From the NCBI RefSeq assembly GCF_003958645.1, contig NZ_RXLO01000006.1:248001-312000 (forward strand): a stretch of 64,000 bases of DNA, read 5' to 3'. Positions 44,527 through 53,660 of the stretch are shown here, piece after piece. Each line of letters opens with the position of its first letter. Position 1 is the first letter of the stretch. The position numbers were made by a program, and so were the translations under genes. The notes beneath the pieces were generated by a model. It saw nothing but the letters and a program-made list of their open reading frames with translations, was not told where the DNA came from and searched no databases. This DNA is from Chitinophaga rhizosphaerae (lineage in GTDB: Bacteria; Bacteroidota; Bacteroidia; Chitinophagales; Chitinophagaceae).

Positions 44527-45540
44527 TCACAACTGCACCATGGCCTTTACCACGCCATTGGCCGGATCGAGCCAGGACGCGAACTCCCGGGCCACTGCAT
44601 CGAATTTGACGGTATGGGTGATGTAATGTGTAGGATCCACGAGCCCTTTGCGCATGGCGTCCATGACATGCCGGAAATCCTCCTTCGTGGCGTTGCGGCT
44701 GCTCATGAGGGTAGCTTCGCGTTTGTGGAATTCGGGATGTGCGACGGTAATCTCCCCGCGCTGGAGCCCCACAAGCACGTAACGCCCGCCGTGTGCGAGG
44801 TACCGGAAGCCGTCGTTGATGGCGCGCTGGCTACCGGTAGCGTCTATCACCACTGTCGGAAAATCGCCATGGGTGATGGTTTGGAGTGCGGCTTCGGGGT
44901 TTTCGGCGGCCGCGTTGATGGTATGCCTGATGCTGAGCTTGTCTTTACAGAACTGGAGGCGCCGGGAATTGATGTCTACCGCGATCACCTCCGCCCCGGC
45001 GATCCGGGCAAATTCCATGATCCCCAGTCCGATGGGGCCCGCACCGATCACTGCCACGAATTCTCCCGGCATCACGCCCGCCCGGCGCACGCCGTGGGCA
45101 CCGATGGCCAGGGGCTCCACGAGCGCCAGCGCGTCGAAAGAAAGCCCTTCGCCATGCAGCAATGAGGCCGACGGCACCTGCAGGTATTCCACCATCCCGC
45201 CGTCCACATGCACCCCGCACACGGCGATGTTCACACAACAATTGGGTTTCCCTGTCCGGCAGGCGATGCATTTCCCGCAATTGAAATAGGGAATGAATGT
45301 GACCGCCTCCCCCACTTCGAACCCCGGCGCACCATCCGCAGCTACCAGTTCGCCGGAAAGCTCGTGCCCCAACACCCGCGGGTAACTGAAAAAAGGCTGC
45401 GTGCCTTCGAAAGCATGCAGATCCGTACCGCAAATGCCGATCCGGCGGATGCGGATGATCGCGTGGTCTTTCTTCAGTTCGGGTTGCGATGCTTCGCCGT
45501 AAATCAGCTCTCGGGGCGTGGTGCAGGTCAAAATCTTCAT
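44527..45540 (-). CDS. Zinc-dependent medium-chain alcohol/polyol dehydrogenase
   Basis: 337 residues. Catalytic zinc ligands C37 (ICGTD), H59 and E60 (VLGHE); structural zinc cysteines C88, C91, C94 and C102 (NCGKCIACRTGKPNCC). The Rossmann motif is VIGAGPIGLG with Asp in IAVDIN, implying NAD. The subgroup includes sorbitol, threonine and galactonate dehydrogenases, which oxidise secondary alcohols of polyols or sugar acids. It reads toward the LdhA-like gene. Upstream lies a stretch with six TAC trinucleotides at an 11-bp period. Its substrate is unassigned; a link with the distant sugar-oxidation operon is possible but unsupported. Confidence 0.94.
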   Translation of the reverse strand: MKILTCTTPRELIYGEASQPELKKDHAIIRIRRIGICGTDLHAFEGTQPFFSYPRVLGHELSGELVAADGAPGFEVGEAVTFIPYFNCGKCIACRTGKPNCCVNIAVCGVHVDGGMVEYLQVPSASLLHGEGLSFDALALVEPLAIGAHGVRRAGVMPGEFVAVIGAGPIGLGIMEFARIAGAEVIAVDINSRRLQFCKDKLSIRHTINAAAENPEAALQTITHGDFPTVVIDATGSQRAINDGFRYLAHGGRYVLVGLQRGEITVAHPEFHKREATLMSSRNATKEDFRHVMDAMRKGLVDPTHYITHTVKFDAVAREFASWLDPANGVVKAMVQL

Positions 45541-45663
45541 TCGTAGCGCGGTTTTGGGTCAAAAATGGCTAATCCTGACGGGAATTCCTTGTCCAAATCC
45601 GACTTTTCCTGTTACAGAACAGAGGATGGCAAGCCGCCGGGATGCGCGAAATTGTTAAGGCAG

Positions 45664-45729
45664 TACTGTTGTAGTACGGTTCCTGTACGGTATCTATACT
45701 AAAGCTGTACCATATCATTACCGTTTGCA
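45664..45729. promoter_or_regulatory. Six TAC-headed repeats with an exact 11-bp period upstream of the zinc dehydrogenase
   Basis: TAC occurs at 45664, 45675, 45686, 45697, 45708 and 45719, each exactly 11 bases apart. Copies one to three share TACnGT (TACTGTTGTAG, TACGGTTCCTG, TACGGTATCTA); later copies are weaker. It lies 124-189 bases upstream of the leftward ATG. Direct repeats at about one helical turn are typical of sites for OmpR/PhoB-type and some other tandem-binding regulators. Confidence 0.4.
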
Positions 45730-45734
45730 TAAAA

Positions 45735-45765
45735 AAAGCGCCGCAACCCGTGGCTGCGGCGCTTT
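45735..45765 (-). terminator. Intrinsic terminator for the cytochrome c/propeller gene
   Basis: An 11-bp perfect stem (45735-45745 with 45755-45765) with a 9-base loop; on the minus strand it runs into a seven-base T-run, 20 bases past the stop of the leftward gene. Confidence 0.85.
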
Positions 45766-45785
45766 ATCAAATATTTGCAAAGTCG

Positions 45786-48398
45786 TTATTTCTTCTGTTG
45801 CGACAGGAAAGTCACCAGCGAAGCCAGTTCCTGGTAAGAAAGGGCGTTCGCCAGGCCGGCCGGCATCATGGAATTCTTCATTTCCTTGCGGGATGCGATG
45901 TCGGAAGCCTTCAGCGTGGTCACGTTGCCGCCGATGTCGCGCAGCACCACTTTGGAAGCGGTTTCTTCGGTCACGAAGCCCATGTAGGATTTTTTGTCTT
46001 TCGTGGTGATCATCACGGTCGCAAAACCCTGGGAAATGGAAGCATTCGGTTTGAGGATGGACTCGGCGATCTGTTCGCGGTTCATGATCGAGCCGATCTG
46101 GCCCATGAACGGACCTTTCATCTTCTCGCCCTTGTTGATGCTATGGCAGGCCACGCAACCCTGGGCGGTGAAGAGCAGTTTCCCTTTCGCAGGGTCTCCC
46201 TTGATGTTGTTCACGGCGATCAGCACGTCTTCGATAGACGATTTGCCTACCTGTCCTTTTTTATTCTTGATCTTTTCGAGGTCTACTTTCGGTTCGTTTT
46301 TGGCTACCGCGACTGCTTTCTTCGCCGGTGCGAATGCGGCGATCTCCATACGGTTGCGCTCGTCGAGGTCGGTGAAGAACTGCTTGCGGGCGGGCGCTTT
46401 CAACGCTTCACGCTTCAGGAACTTCTCGATGGCCGCCGAACCTTCCCAGGTCACCGCTTTATAGTACGGGCCGTGAGAATCCGGACGGGTGCCCCACCAC
46501 CAGGAGGCGTCGTAATCGGCTTCCTTCTTGTAAAGACGGGCCAGCGTGGTAATGATCTGGTCCTTTTGTTTCAGGGTTTTGGCCAGCGGATACGCCGCCA
46601 GCAGTCCGTTCACCGCTTTGGTGTCGTGCATGTAACGGAGCGACCACAGCGCCAGCGCACCGTTGGGGCCATTGATGGCCGCCACGGCAGCGTCTACCGC
46701 ATGCAGTTTCACCAGCGACTGCACCGCCAGGTGCGGCAATACGATCGCGGCGTTGGGGGTTGCGTGCGGACCTTCGGTGCCTTTCGCCGGCGCCACGAAC
46801 GTTGCAGGCACCTTCGTCTGCAACAGGGCTGCCGCTGCTTCCGGACGGCCCAAGCGGCCGAGGCCTACGATGGCCGCTGCGGCTACGCGGGGCGAGGGGT
46901 CTTTAATGCCTTCCAGGAACGGATCGATGGAAACGTCGGCTACCAGGCCCTTGCGGTCTGCCAGGGCACGCAGTGCGTGCTCGCGGACAGTGGCGTCTTT
47001 GGTAAGACCGGTCAGTCCGGCGATACCATCATGGCCAGCCACCTGGGCGTAGGTATAAATACCTGCAACCCGGGCGTACAAAGGCGCTTCCATATCTACC
47101 GCCACGGCGAGCGCCGCCGCGGAAGCCGCCTGTTTATCCTGCCGGGAAACGAGCTCCTGGGAAGCGGCCAGGCGCGCTACCGAACTGGGGGATTTCAGCA
47201 TCGCCGCCAGTTCTGCAACGGAAGATTTCGTGATATCGGGGAATGCGGTATATGTCCAGTCTTTGGGAACTGCCCGGATGATGTATCCTTTATCGGGGCT
47301 GCCGGAATAGCCGGCGCCGTCCCATGCGGAAAGGTACAGCCGGCCGGAACCGTCCACATCGAGGTCGGTGATCTGCGGAATACCGAGGAACTCTTCTTCT
47401 TTCTGCGTGAAGGTGGCACCATCGGCCGTTACGCGGTGAATGTAGAGCATGCTCCTGCCCCAATCCGCCATCATGGGCACGTTGGTGAATTTCTCCGGCC
47501 AGTTGGGTTCGGACATGTACAGCGCGCCCGTTCCAGAACCGCCGCCAACGTCTACCAGCGCGGGCAGGATCTCGTCGGTGAAGTGCTGGAACAATACGGG
47601 GTAGCCATATTCGCCCGACTGGATGTGGTGCGAGAAACGCACGTTCCAGCCACCGCCGTCGTTGGTGTTTTCACGGGTGAACACGTTCATGAACGGGTCG
47701 ATGGCCACGTCGTACACGTTACGGGTACCGTGGGTGAAGACTTCCATCTCCGTACCGTCGGGCCGTACACGTACGATGCCGCCGCCGAGCATGGTCATTT
47801 TCTTGCCGGAACGGTCGGTGGCGTTGTGGAACCCGAAGTCGCCCACGGAAATATAGATCCATCCGTCGATACCCATGCGGATACCGTTGGTAGCGTGGTC
47901 GGTGCCGCGCTCCTGGATGTATTTGGTGTTGCTGAGGTCGGTCACCAGCGGCTGGGGAGCCCCGTCCGCCTTGCCGTCTCCGTCATTGTCTTCGAACAGC
48001 ACGAGCGACATGCCCGTGGCTTTCCCGGTTTCTGCGGAGAAGGTGGTGTGGAGGACGTACACTTTTTTGCCGATCACGAGGATGCCGCGGGGGTTGTCTA
48101 CCACGGCGAATTCGGTGTGCGCGTCCATTTTGCCGTCGTTATCGCTGTCTGTCAGCCGCAGGATACGGCCTTTTCCGGGGTCTTTCCCGAGCGAGCCGAT
48201 CATGTCTACCCCTACGAATACGTCGCCATTGGGCGCTACCGCAAGGCAGGCCGGGCTGGGGGTAATATCCGGGCCGGCAAAACGGGAAATGGTCAATTCC
48301 GGGGGATCGGACAATTTGAATTTCTTGTCTCCCATGTAGAAGTTTGCGCCAGCCAGTACCGATGCGGTGCAGAGCAGGGCAAGCGAAGTTTTGATCAT
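45786..48398 (-). CDS. Secreted beta-propeller/HEAT/cytochrome c protein (PVC-type heme-binding family)
   Basis: 870 residues with an N-terminal signal (MIKTSLALLCTASVLAG). Residues about 35-400 form a glucose-dehydrogenase-like propeller (CLAVAPNGDVFVGVDMIGSL; RLTDSDNDGKMDAHTEFAVV; HATNGIRMGIDGWIYISVGD). About 410-600 are HEAT-like helical repeats (VREHALRALADRKGLVADVS). The C-terminus is a cytochrome c domain with C748-V-A-C751-H752 and a distal Met candidate (MMPAGLANAL), then the small beta domain common to such proteins. Homologues in Bacteroidota and Planctomycetes are thought to oxidise sugars or similar compounds in the periplasm and pass electrons on. It has its own terminator and diverges from the phosphoesterase gene. 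Substrate unknown. Confidence 0.9.
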   Translation of the reverse strand: MIKTSLALLCTASVLAGANFYMGDKKFKLSDPPELTISRFAGPDITPSPACLAVAPNGDVFVGVDMIGSLGKDPGKGRILRLTDSDNDGKMDAHTEFAVVDNPRGILVIGKKVYVLHTTFSAETGKATGMSLVLFEDNDGDGKADGAPQPLVTDLSNTKYIQERGTDHATNGIRMGIDGWIYISVGDFGFHNATDRSGKKMTMLGGGIVRVRPDGTEMEVFTHGTRNVYDVAIDPFMNVFTRENTNDGGGWNVRFSHHIQSGEYGYPVLFQHFTDEILPALVDVGGGSGTGALYMSEPNWPEKFTNVPMMADWGRSMLYIHRVTADGATFTQKEEEFLGIPQITDLDVDGSGRLYLSAWDGAGYSGSPDKGYIIRAVPKDWTYTAFPDITKSSVAELAAMLKSPSSVARLAASQELVSRQDKQAASAAALAVAVDMEAPLYARVAGIYTYAQVAGHDGIAGLTGLTKDATVREHALRALADRKGLVADVSIDPFLEGIKDPSPRVAAAAIVGLGRLGRPEAAAALLQTKVPATFVAPAKGTEGPHATPNAAIVLPHLAVQSLVKLHAVDAAVAAINGPNGALALWSLRYMHDTKAVNGLLAAYPLAKTLKQKDQIITTLARLYKKEADYDASWWWGTRPDSHGPYYKAVTWEGSAAIEKFLKREALKAPARKQFFTDLDERNRMEIAAFAPAKKAVAVAKNEPKVDLEKIKNKKGQVGKSSIEDVLIAVNNIKGDPAKGKLLFTAQGCVACHSINKGEKMKGPFMGQIGSIMNREQIAESILKPNASISQGFATVMITTKDKKSYMGFVTEETASKVVLRDIGGNVTTLKASDIASRKEMKNSMMPAGLANALSYQELASLVTFLSQQKK

Positions 48399-48756
48399 CG
48401 TGTTATGTGCTGTTTAAGAGCGTACGGTTAAAATGCTTATCAAATGAGCCGCTCAAAGTAATCAATAAATTTTCCGGAAGGAAATTTTTTCCATGGATTG
48501 TGTACTTCGTACGCTTAGTGAACGGCTCCGGACCGCCAAAACCCCTTACCAACGGGCATTTCAGCCATTTCCACCCCTTCCGGCCCAACCGGCTAAATTC
48601 TGGACGAAAGGTGGTGGCGGCGGATGGAAGGAAGCGGTCCGGAATCCGTAAGTACGGACCGAATTCCGCTGAAATCGATTTCAGGATAGAAATTCCTGCT
48701 GAAATCCCCCTATCTTGTTTGCGCCGCAGGAAACCGGCTATCTTAATCCTTAATTG
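48399..48756. other. 358-base divergent intergenic region with nested inverted repeats
   Basis: No gene is seen. It holds CGGTCCG and CGGACCG arms enclosing TCCGTA-AG-TACGGA (about 48636-48660), then the 16-bp palindrome at 48669-48684 and a repeated half-site near 48691-48707. It must carry promoters for both the cytochrome-type and the phosphoesterase genes. Confidence 0.5.
48669..48684. promoter_or_regulatory. 16-bp perfect palindrome CTGAAATCGATTTCAG
   Basis: A perfect palindrome, preceded by AATTCC. The same unit, AATTCC-t-GCTGAAATC, recurs about 29 bases to the right as a direct copy. The arrangement suggests a regulator operator with an extra half-site, 73 bases before the phosphoesterase ATG. 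Confidence 0.4.
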
Positions 48757-49929
48757 ATGAAAAATTACCTATTGCTACTGGGCGCCTTTGTCGTGGCCCC
48801 GCTGTTCGTATTCAGCCAGGAAGCTTTCAAGATCACGCATGGCCCGTATTTGCAGGCGCTCGGGGAAACCGGCGTCAACATCGTGTGGACGACCAGCAAA
48901 AATTCCATCGCCTGGGTGGAACTGGCGCCGGCAGACGATTCCCACTTCTACGCGAAAGAACGGCCGAAGTACTTCGCCGCCGCACACGGACAGAAAACGG
49001 AAGGCACCGTGCACAACGTGCGCATCGAAGGATTGCAACCCGCCACCAAATACCGTTACCGCATCTATTCGCAGGAAATCCTCAGCCACGAAAGCTACAT
49101 CGTCAAATACGGCAACATCGCCGCCAGCGCCGCTTACCGGGCCGAGCTGCCTACTTTCACCACGCTCGATCCCCGTGCAACGGAAACCGGCTTCGCCATG
49201 GTGAACGACATCCACCAGCAAAGCGACGTGTTGAAGAAACTGCTCTCACAGGTAGACTGGAAACAACACCAGTTGGTGTTCTTCAACGGCGACATGCAGA
49301 ACAATTCCCGCAACGAAGCACAGATATTCAGTTCGTTCATGGATACGGCGATCAGTCTTTTCGCCGACCGCGTGCCCATGTACTACGCCCGCGGTAACCA
49401 CGAAACGCGGGGCGAGTTCGCCAGTGCGTTCCCCCGGTATTTCCCTACGGCCAACGGCCAGCTGTACTATATTTTCCGCACGGGCCCCGTGTGCTTCGTG
49501 GTGCTGGATACCGGCGAAGACAAACCCGATTCCGACATCGAATACACCGGCATCGCGGATTACGACACCTACCGCACGCAGCAGGCCGCCTGGCTGAAAG
49601 CAGCATTGAAACGGCCGGAGTACACCGAAGCGCCGTATAAAGTGGTGATCGCCCACATTCCGCCGTTTGGCGGCTGGCATGGGGAAAAGGAAGTAGCGGA
49701 AAAATTCGTGCCGCTGCTGAACCAGGCCGGCGCGCAGGTGATGCTGTCCGGCCATTTACACCGCAACGTGAAAAGGATGCCCGAAGCCGGCGCCTGGAAT
49801 TTCCCGGTGCTGGTGAATTCCAACACCTCCATCGTGAAAGCCAAAGCGGATGCGAAACAATTGCAGATCGAAGTGTTCGATCTGGCGGGAAAAAAGATCG
49901 ATGAAGTGATCGTGCAACCTTCGAAATAA
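48757..49929 (+). CDS. Secreted calcineurin-like (purple-acid-phosphatase-type) metallophosphoesterase
   Basis: 390 residues from the ATG at 48757; a TTG one codon earlier is not needed. Signal peptide MKNYLLLLGAFVVAPLFVFS. Residues about 22-130 form a purple-acid-phosphatase-type fibronectin-III domain (ITHGPYLQALGETGVNIVWT; NVRIEGLQPATKYRYRI). The metallophosphatase domain follows with the metal ligands D151 and H153 (VNDIH), D179 (NGDM), N214-H215 (GNHE), H300 (AHIPP), and H333 and H335 (GHLH), so all five blocks are present. It should hydrolyse phosphoesters in the periplasm or outside the cell. A terminator follows immediately. The substrate is not predictable. Confidence 0.93.
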   Translation: MKNYLLLLGAFVVAPLFVFSQEAFKITHGPYLQALGETGVNIVWTTSKNSIAWVELAPADDSHFYAKERPKYFAAAHGQKTEGTVHNVRIEGLQPATKYRYRIYSQEILSHESYIVKYGNIAASAAYRAELPTFTTLDPRATETGFAMVNDIHQQSDVLKKLLSQVDWKQHQLVFFNGDMQNNSRNEAQIFSSFMDTAISLFADRVPMYYARGNHETRGEFASAFPRYFPTANGQLYYIFRTGPVCFVVLDTGEDKPDSDIEYTGIADYDTYRTQQAAWLKAALKRPEYTEAPYKVVIAHIPPFGGWHGEKEVAEKFVPLLNQAGAQVMLSGHLHRNVKRMPEAGAWNFPVLVNSNTSIVKAKADAKQLQIEVFDLAGKKIDEVIVQPSK

Positions 49930-49951
49930 GATTCCTCGTCCATATGGAAAG

Positions 49952-49980
49952 CCCGCTCCACCGAGCGGGTTTTTCTTTTT
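49952..49980. terminator. Intrinsic terminator between convergent phosphoesterase and MFS genes
   Basis: CCCGCTC (49952-49958) pairs with GAGCGGG (49963-49969) over a CACC loop, followed by a long T-rich run for rightward transcription. It abuts the MFS stop and may act for both. Confidence 0.85.
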
Positions 49981-51202
49981 AAGAAGCTTTGCGAATGGCC
50001 ACGGGTCCCGCCAGCGTATGTACCACGGCGGTTTTGCGGATGAGCAGCGAAACGAGGAGGTTGACCGCGGCTAACACCGCCAGTACCCACACAAATGCCG
50101 CCACGCCCATCGACTGGATCACCCATCCGCCCACGAACGGCGTAGCCGCCTGCGCGATGAGCTGCGGGCGCGCCAGTTTGCCCATGAGCGCCGCATAACC
50201 GTCTGCCCCGAACAGATGCAGCGGCAGCGTACCTCTCAGGATCGTCCGCATCCCGTTCCCCACGCCATACGAAACGATGCCCATCGCAGCCAGCGCAGGG
50301 CTCCCCAGCAGCAAACCCATCCCGGTCAGGACGCCTGCGGACGAAATCGCCGTAGCCGTCAATTGCGACTTCTTCGGCCAGAAAAGGTCCAGGAACCGCA
50401 CGCCCACCTGGCTCGGGCCCAGCAGCGTGCCGACACCCACGGCCGCGGGGAGCGACAGCCTGTTGTTCCGCAAAATATCGATCATGTGGACAGACATGCC
50501 CGTCATCAGCACGGCGCCGATGGTGAGGTGCACCATTACCAGGTAGTAGACTTTCGGCTCGCCGGCAACTATGGGCGCAACGTCGCGGTGGGGCCGTGGA
50601 GCTGGCGGCGCGGCCGTACCTGCATTTTTAGGGAAGATGTATGTGTATACGGGAAAAATGATCACCAGCAAAGCCGCTGCGTAAATGAGCAACATGCCCC
50701 GCCAGCCGAATTGCCCCAGCAACAGCGTAAGCAGCGGCCAGATAATGGTAGTGCAAAAACCGGAGATAAGTGTGATGTAGGTAAACGCCTTCCCGGCTGT
50801 GGCGCCATAACGCTTGCCCAGCGCGGCGAACAGCGCATCATACAAGCCAAGGGCCATGCCCACGCCGACAACGGCCCATCCCAGGAAAAACACGGCAACA
50901 TGCGGGGCAATGGCGGCAATGGCCAGTCCACCGGCGATAACGAACCCGCTGAACCGCATGATCCGCTCGCCGTGCGGCTTCCCGATCACCCGGCCGATGA
51001 AGGGCGCCATGATCCCGGATATCAGCAAGGCCAGCGATAAAGCGCCGTATACCAGCTCGTGCGGCCAGCCTGTGTCCTGCACGATGGGCTCGCCTACGAT
51101 GGCCATAAGGAAGAAGGAACCACCCCATAAAAGTATTTGCGTCAGTCCCAAAACGAGGCCAAGGCTCCGGGAAGGCGAAAGGGTCTGTTGAACGGCATCC
51201 AT
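49979..51202 (-). CDS. Major facilitator superfamily transporter
   Basis: 407 residues with about 12 TM helices in two six-helix halves separated by a charged central loop (PKNAGTAAPPAPRPHRDVAP). Helix 1 reads LGLVLGLTQILLWGGSFFLM. A loop motif of the MFS type appears as GRVIGKPHGERIMRFSG between helices 2 and 3. It resembles oxalate/formate-antiporter- or monocarboxylate-like MFS proteins rather than sugar porters, but only by eye. It is divergent from a LysR regulator across 97 bases, an arrangement in which the regulator usually controls the transporter. Substrate unknown. Confidence 0.9.
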   Translation of the reverse strand: MDAVQQTLSPSRSLGLVLGLTQILLWGGSFFLMAIVGEPIVQDTGWPHELVYGALSLALLISGIMAPFIGRVIGKPHGERIMRFSGFVIAGGLAIAAIAPHVAVFFLGWAVVGVGMALGLYDALFAALGKRYGATAGKAFTYITLISGFCTTIIWPLLTLLLGQFGWRGMLLIYAAALLVIIFPVYTYIFPKNAGTAAPPAPRPHRDVAPIVAGEPKVYYLVMVHLTIGAVLMTGMSVHMIDILRNNRLSLPAAVGVGTLLGPSQVGVRFLDLFWPKKSQLTATAISSAGVLTGMGLLLGSPALAAMGIVSYGVGNGMRTILRGTLPLHLFGADGYAALMGKLARPQLIAQAATPFVGGWVIQSMGVAAFVWVLAVLAAVNLLVSLLIRKTAVVHTLAGPVAIRKAS

Positions 51203-51299
51203 CGGGTAAGACGGTTTATTTCATGGCGAAGTTCCCAACAATGCCTAAATTTGAAAAACGGTATTTTTCTATCACATCCATCGATAAAACCGATTAATA

Positions 51300-52184
51300 A
51301 TGGAACTGCGGCAATTGCGGTATTTTCTGAAGGCGAAGGAAATGGGGAATTTCACGGAAGCGGCGAGATTGCTGCATATCAGCCAGAGCACACTTTCGCA
51401 GCAGATCAAGCAGTTGGAAGAAGAGCTGGGCGTTCCATTGTTTAACCGGGTGGGCAAACGCGTGGTGATCACCGAAGCCGGGCAACTGTTTTCCGATTAC
51501 GCCCTGCAAAGCGTCCACAAGGCGGAAAGCGGGCTCCAGGTGCTGCGCGACCTCAACAATCTCGAAACCGGCGAAATCCGGATCGGCCTCACGTACGGCC
51601 TCCGCCCCGTGCTCGCCCCTGCCCTCATCCGGTTCATGGAAACACACCCCAACATCCGGGTGCAGGTGGTGTTGGGCACGTCTGCAGAAATGATCGAAAA
51701 ACTCCAGCATTTCGAATTCGACTTCGTGCTTACGTTCCATGAAGCCGAAAAAGAAAAAGACCTCCGCTACCAGCTGCTTTTCGAATCGCCCATGACGCTC
51801 GTCATGGCGCCCGGCATGCCGCTGGCGAAAAAGAAAAGCGTGAGCCTGGAAGAAGCCGCCCGCCTGCCGCTCGCCCTGCCCGCACAGGGCTACAGCACGA
51901 GGGCCTTCATCTCCGAAGTACTGTCCCTGAAAAACCTCTCCCCCAACATCTCCCTCGAGATCAACGATATCCACATGCTCCTGGAAGTGGTGCGCTCGGG
52001 CGAATGGTACTCCATCCTCATCCGCACCTCCATCCGGCAGGAAGATGGCGTAACGGCAGTCCCCATCACCGGGAAAAACATGCGCCGAAAAGCGATGATC
52101 ATTTCATTGCGGGAATCGTATGAAAAGAAAGCGGTGACGGAGTTTTACAGATTATTGAAGGAAACGTCGAAACGGATGGGGTAA
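51300..52184 (+). CDS. LysR-family transcriptional regulator
   Basis: 294 residues. The first 60 residues are a textbook LysR winged helix-turn-helix (MELRQLRYFLKAKEMGNFTE, then AARLLHISQSTLSQQIKQLE, EELGVPLFNR). The effector domain has two periplasmic-binding-like halves (GEIRIGLTYGLRPVLAPALI; MTLVMAPGMPL). It is transcribed divergently from the MFS transporter with a 97-base shared promoter region, so self-regulation and control of the transporter are likely. The inducer is not known. Confidence 0.95.
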   Translation: MELRQLRYFLKAKEMGNFTEAARLLHISQSTLSQQIKQLEEELGVPLFNRVGKRVVITEAGQLFSDYALQSVHKAESGLQVLRDLNNLETGEIRIGLTYGLRPVLAPALIRFMETHPNIRVQVVLGTSAEMIEKLQHFEFDFVLTFHEAEKEKDLRYQLLFESPMTLVMAPGMPLAKKKSVSLEEAARLPLALPAQGYSTRAFISEVLSLKNLSPNISLEINDIHMLLEVVRSGEWYSILIRTSIRQEDGVTAVPITGKNMRRKAMIISLRESYEKKAVTEFYRLLKETSKRMG

Positions 52185-52298
52185 TAGTATGATGCCGGCC
52201 GCGACGCTACACCGCGTTGTAAAAGACGCCATGGTATTAAGCATATATTAATTGCATGGAATTGATTAGCTTACTGATCCACAAAACCATTTAGCCTT

Positions 52299-53573
52299 AT
52301 GCCCCCTCCCTTCATCCAACGACTCAAAAACATTTCCCTTCTGGCTTCCCTGGTTGCCATCCCTCTTTCCACGCACGCACAATCCTGGCAGTTCAAAGGC
52401 GAAGGCCGGTTCTTCAGTGCGCCCACACTTGCAGGCAACTCGATTTTGGCGGGCAGTTCCGCAGGCCATCTGTACGCGATCGATGTACAATCCGGTCAAC
52501 AGCGATGGAAATTCTCCGCAGGAAAGGAAATCGCCACCCAACCCTGCATCGCCGGCAACACGGCCGTGGTCGGGAGTTACGACGGGAATTATTATGGCGT
52601 GAACATCAAGAACGGACTGGCCGTCTGGACATTCAAAACCGGCGGGGAACGGAAGAACGGCGGCAAAGGGCTCTGGTCCATGCAACCCGCCACCGATTAC
52701 ATGGAAGACCCGTACGACTTCTTCCTCTCCGCTCCCGCTACCGATGGCAAAAGCGTGTTCTTCGGCAGCAGCGACAGTTCCATCTACGCGCTCGACGCCG
52801 CCACGGGCAACCTCCGCTGGAAATTCCGTACCAGCGCACCCGTTCACGGCGGCGCGGCGTATAGTAACAACACAGTCGTGATCGGCAGCTGGGACACTTA
52901 TGTTTACGCGCTCGACGCCAAAACCGGCCAACTCAAATGGAAATTCAAAACCGGGACAGACACCCTGTACGGCGGCGTGCTCGAAGGCATCCAGGCGCGG
53001 CCGGCCATCGCAGGCGGCCGGGTGTTCGTAGGCGCGCGGGATGCGAAGTTCCGTGCGATCGACCTGGCTACCGGTAAGCTCATCTGGACGTACGACGGCG
53101 GCAACGCCTGGATATCGGGAACAGCGGAAATAGACGGGGATCATGTGTACGTGGGCACTTCGGACTCCTACCTCCTGCTGAAACTCGATGCAGAAACCGG
53201 GAAAGAGATCTTTCGCAACAAAGGCGGCGGTTATATTTTCGGCGCGCCGGCAGTGAGCAAAGACCTTGTCGCTTATGGCGATTTCACCGGCAGGATGTAC
53301 CTGCTCAACAAAGATTCCCTGGACGTTTTCCGCACCTTCGACACCCCGGGCCGCAAGGCCCACGGCACATCCCTGCTCGACCGCGACCAGATCGACTTCC
53401 TGTTCCTCGCCAAAGGCGCGATCCCGGAAAAATATAGCACTACCCTCCTTGTGATAGACAAACTCTATGCCCTCGGCCCCATCACCGCAGCGCCGCTGAT
53501 CGCCGGGAACACGGTGTTTGTTGCGTCTACCGACGGTACCGTGTATGCCATCCCGTTACCAAACAAACGATAA
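52299..53573 (+). CDS. Secreted PQQ-type beta-propeller protein
   Basis: 424 residues with a signal peptide (SLLASLVAIPLSTHAQ). At least six PQQ/quinoprotein-like blades are visible, each with the pattern Y-A-[LI]-D-x-x-[TS]-G-x-x-x-W-x-[FY] (YALDAATGNLRWKFRT, YALDAKTGQLKWKFKT, RAIDLATGKLIWTYDG). No cytochrome or PQQ-ligand residues are identified, so it may be a BamB-like or structural propeller rather than a dehydrogenase. It stands alone, with a 114-base gap after the LysR gene and a strong terminator 25 bases past its stop. Function unknown. Confidence 0.88.
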   Translation: MPPPFIQRLKNISLLASLVAIPLSTHAQSWQFKGEGRFFSAPTLAGNSILAGSSAGHLYAIDVQSGQQRWKFSAGKEIATQPCIAGNTAVVGSYDGNYYGVNIKNGLAVWTFKTGGERKNGGKGLWSMQPATDYMEDPYDFFLSAPATDGKSVFFGSSDSSIYALDAATGNLRWKFRTSAPVHGGAAYSNNTVVIGSWDTYVYALDAKTGQLKWKFKTGTDTLYGGVLEGIQARPAIAGGRVFVGARDAKFRAIDLATGKLIWTYDGGNAWISGTAEIDGDHVYVGTSDSYLLLKLDAETGKEIFRNKGGGYIFGAPAVSKDLVAYGDFTGRMYLLNKDSLDVFRTFDTPGRKAHGTSLLDRDQIDFLFLAKGAIPEKYSTTLLVIDKLYALGPITAAPLIAGNTVFVASTDGTVYAIPLPNKR

Positions 53574-53597
53574 ACGGCCGTTCCGATAAAAATGTAA

Positions 53598-53626
53598 GCG
53601 CCGGGCACAGGGCCCGGCGCTTTTTT
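53598..53626 (+). terminator. Strong intrinsic terminator after the propeller gene
   Basis: A 9-bp perfect GC-rich stem (53598-53606 with 53612-53620), 5-base loop and six T residues. Confidence 0.9.
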
Positions 53627-53660
53627 GTGGTGTATTCGTCCTGTTGAAATCCCCCATGGA

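Noticed and set aside
43453-45540. LdhA-like and zinc dehydrogenase genes as the missing steps of the sugar-oxidation operon at 10504-14567
   Set aside because: They are about 29 kb away, in a separate transcription unit, and their motifs fit general D-lactate and polyol dehydrogenases. Nothing in the sequence links them.
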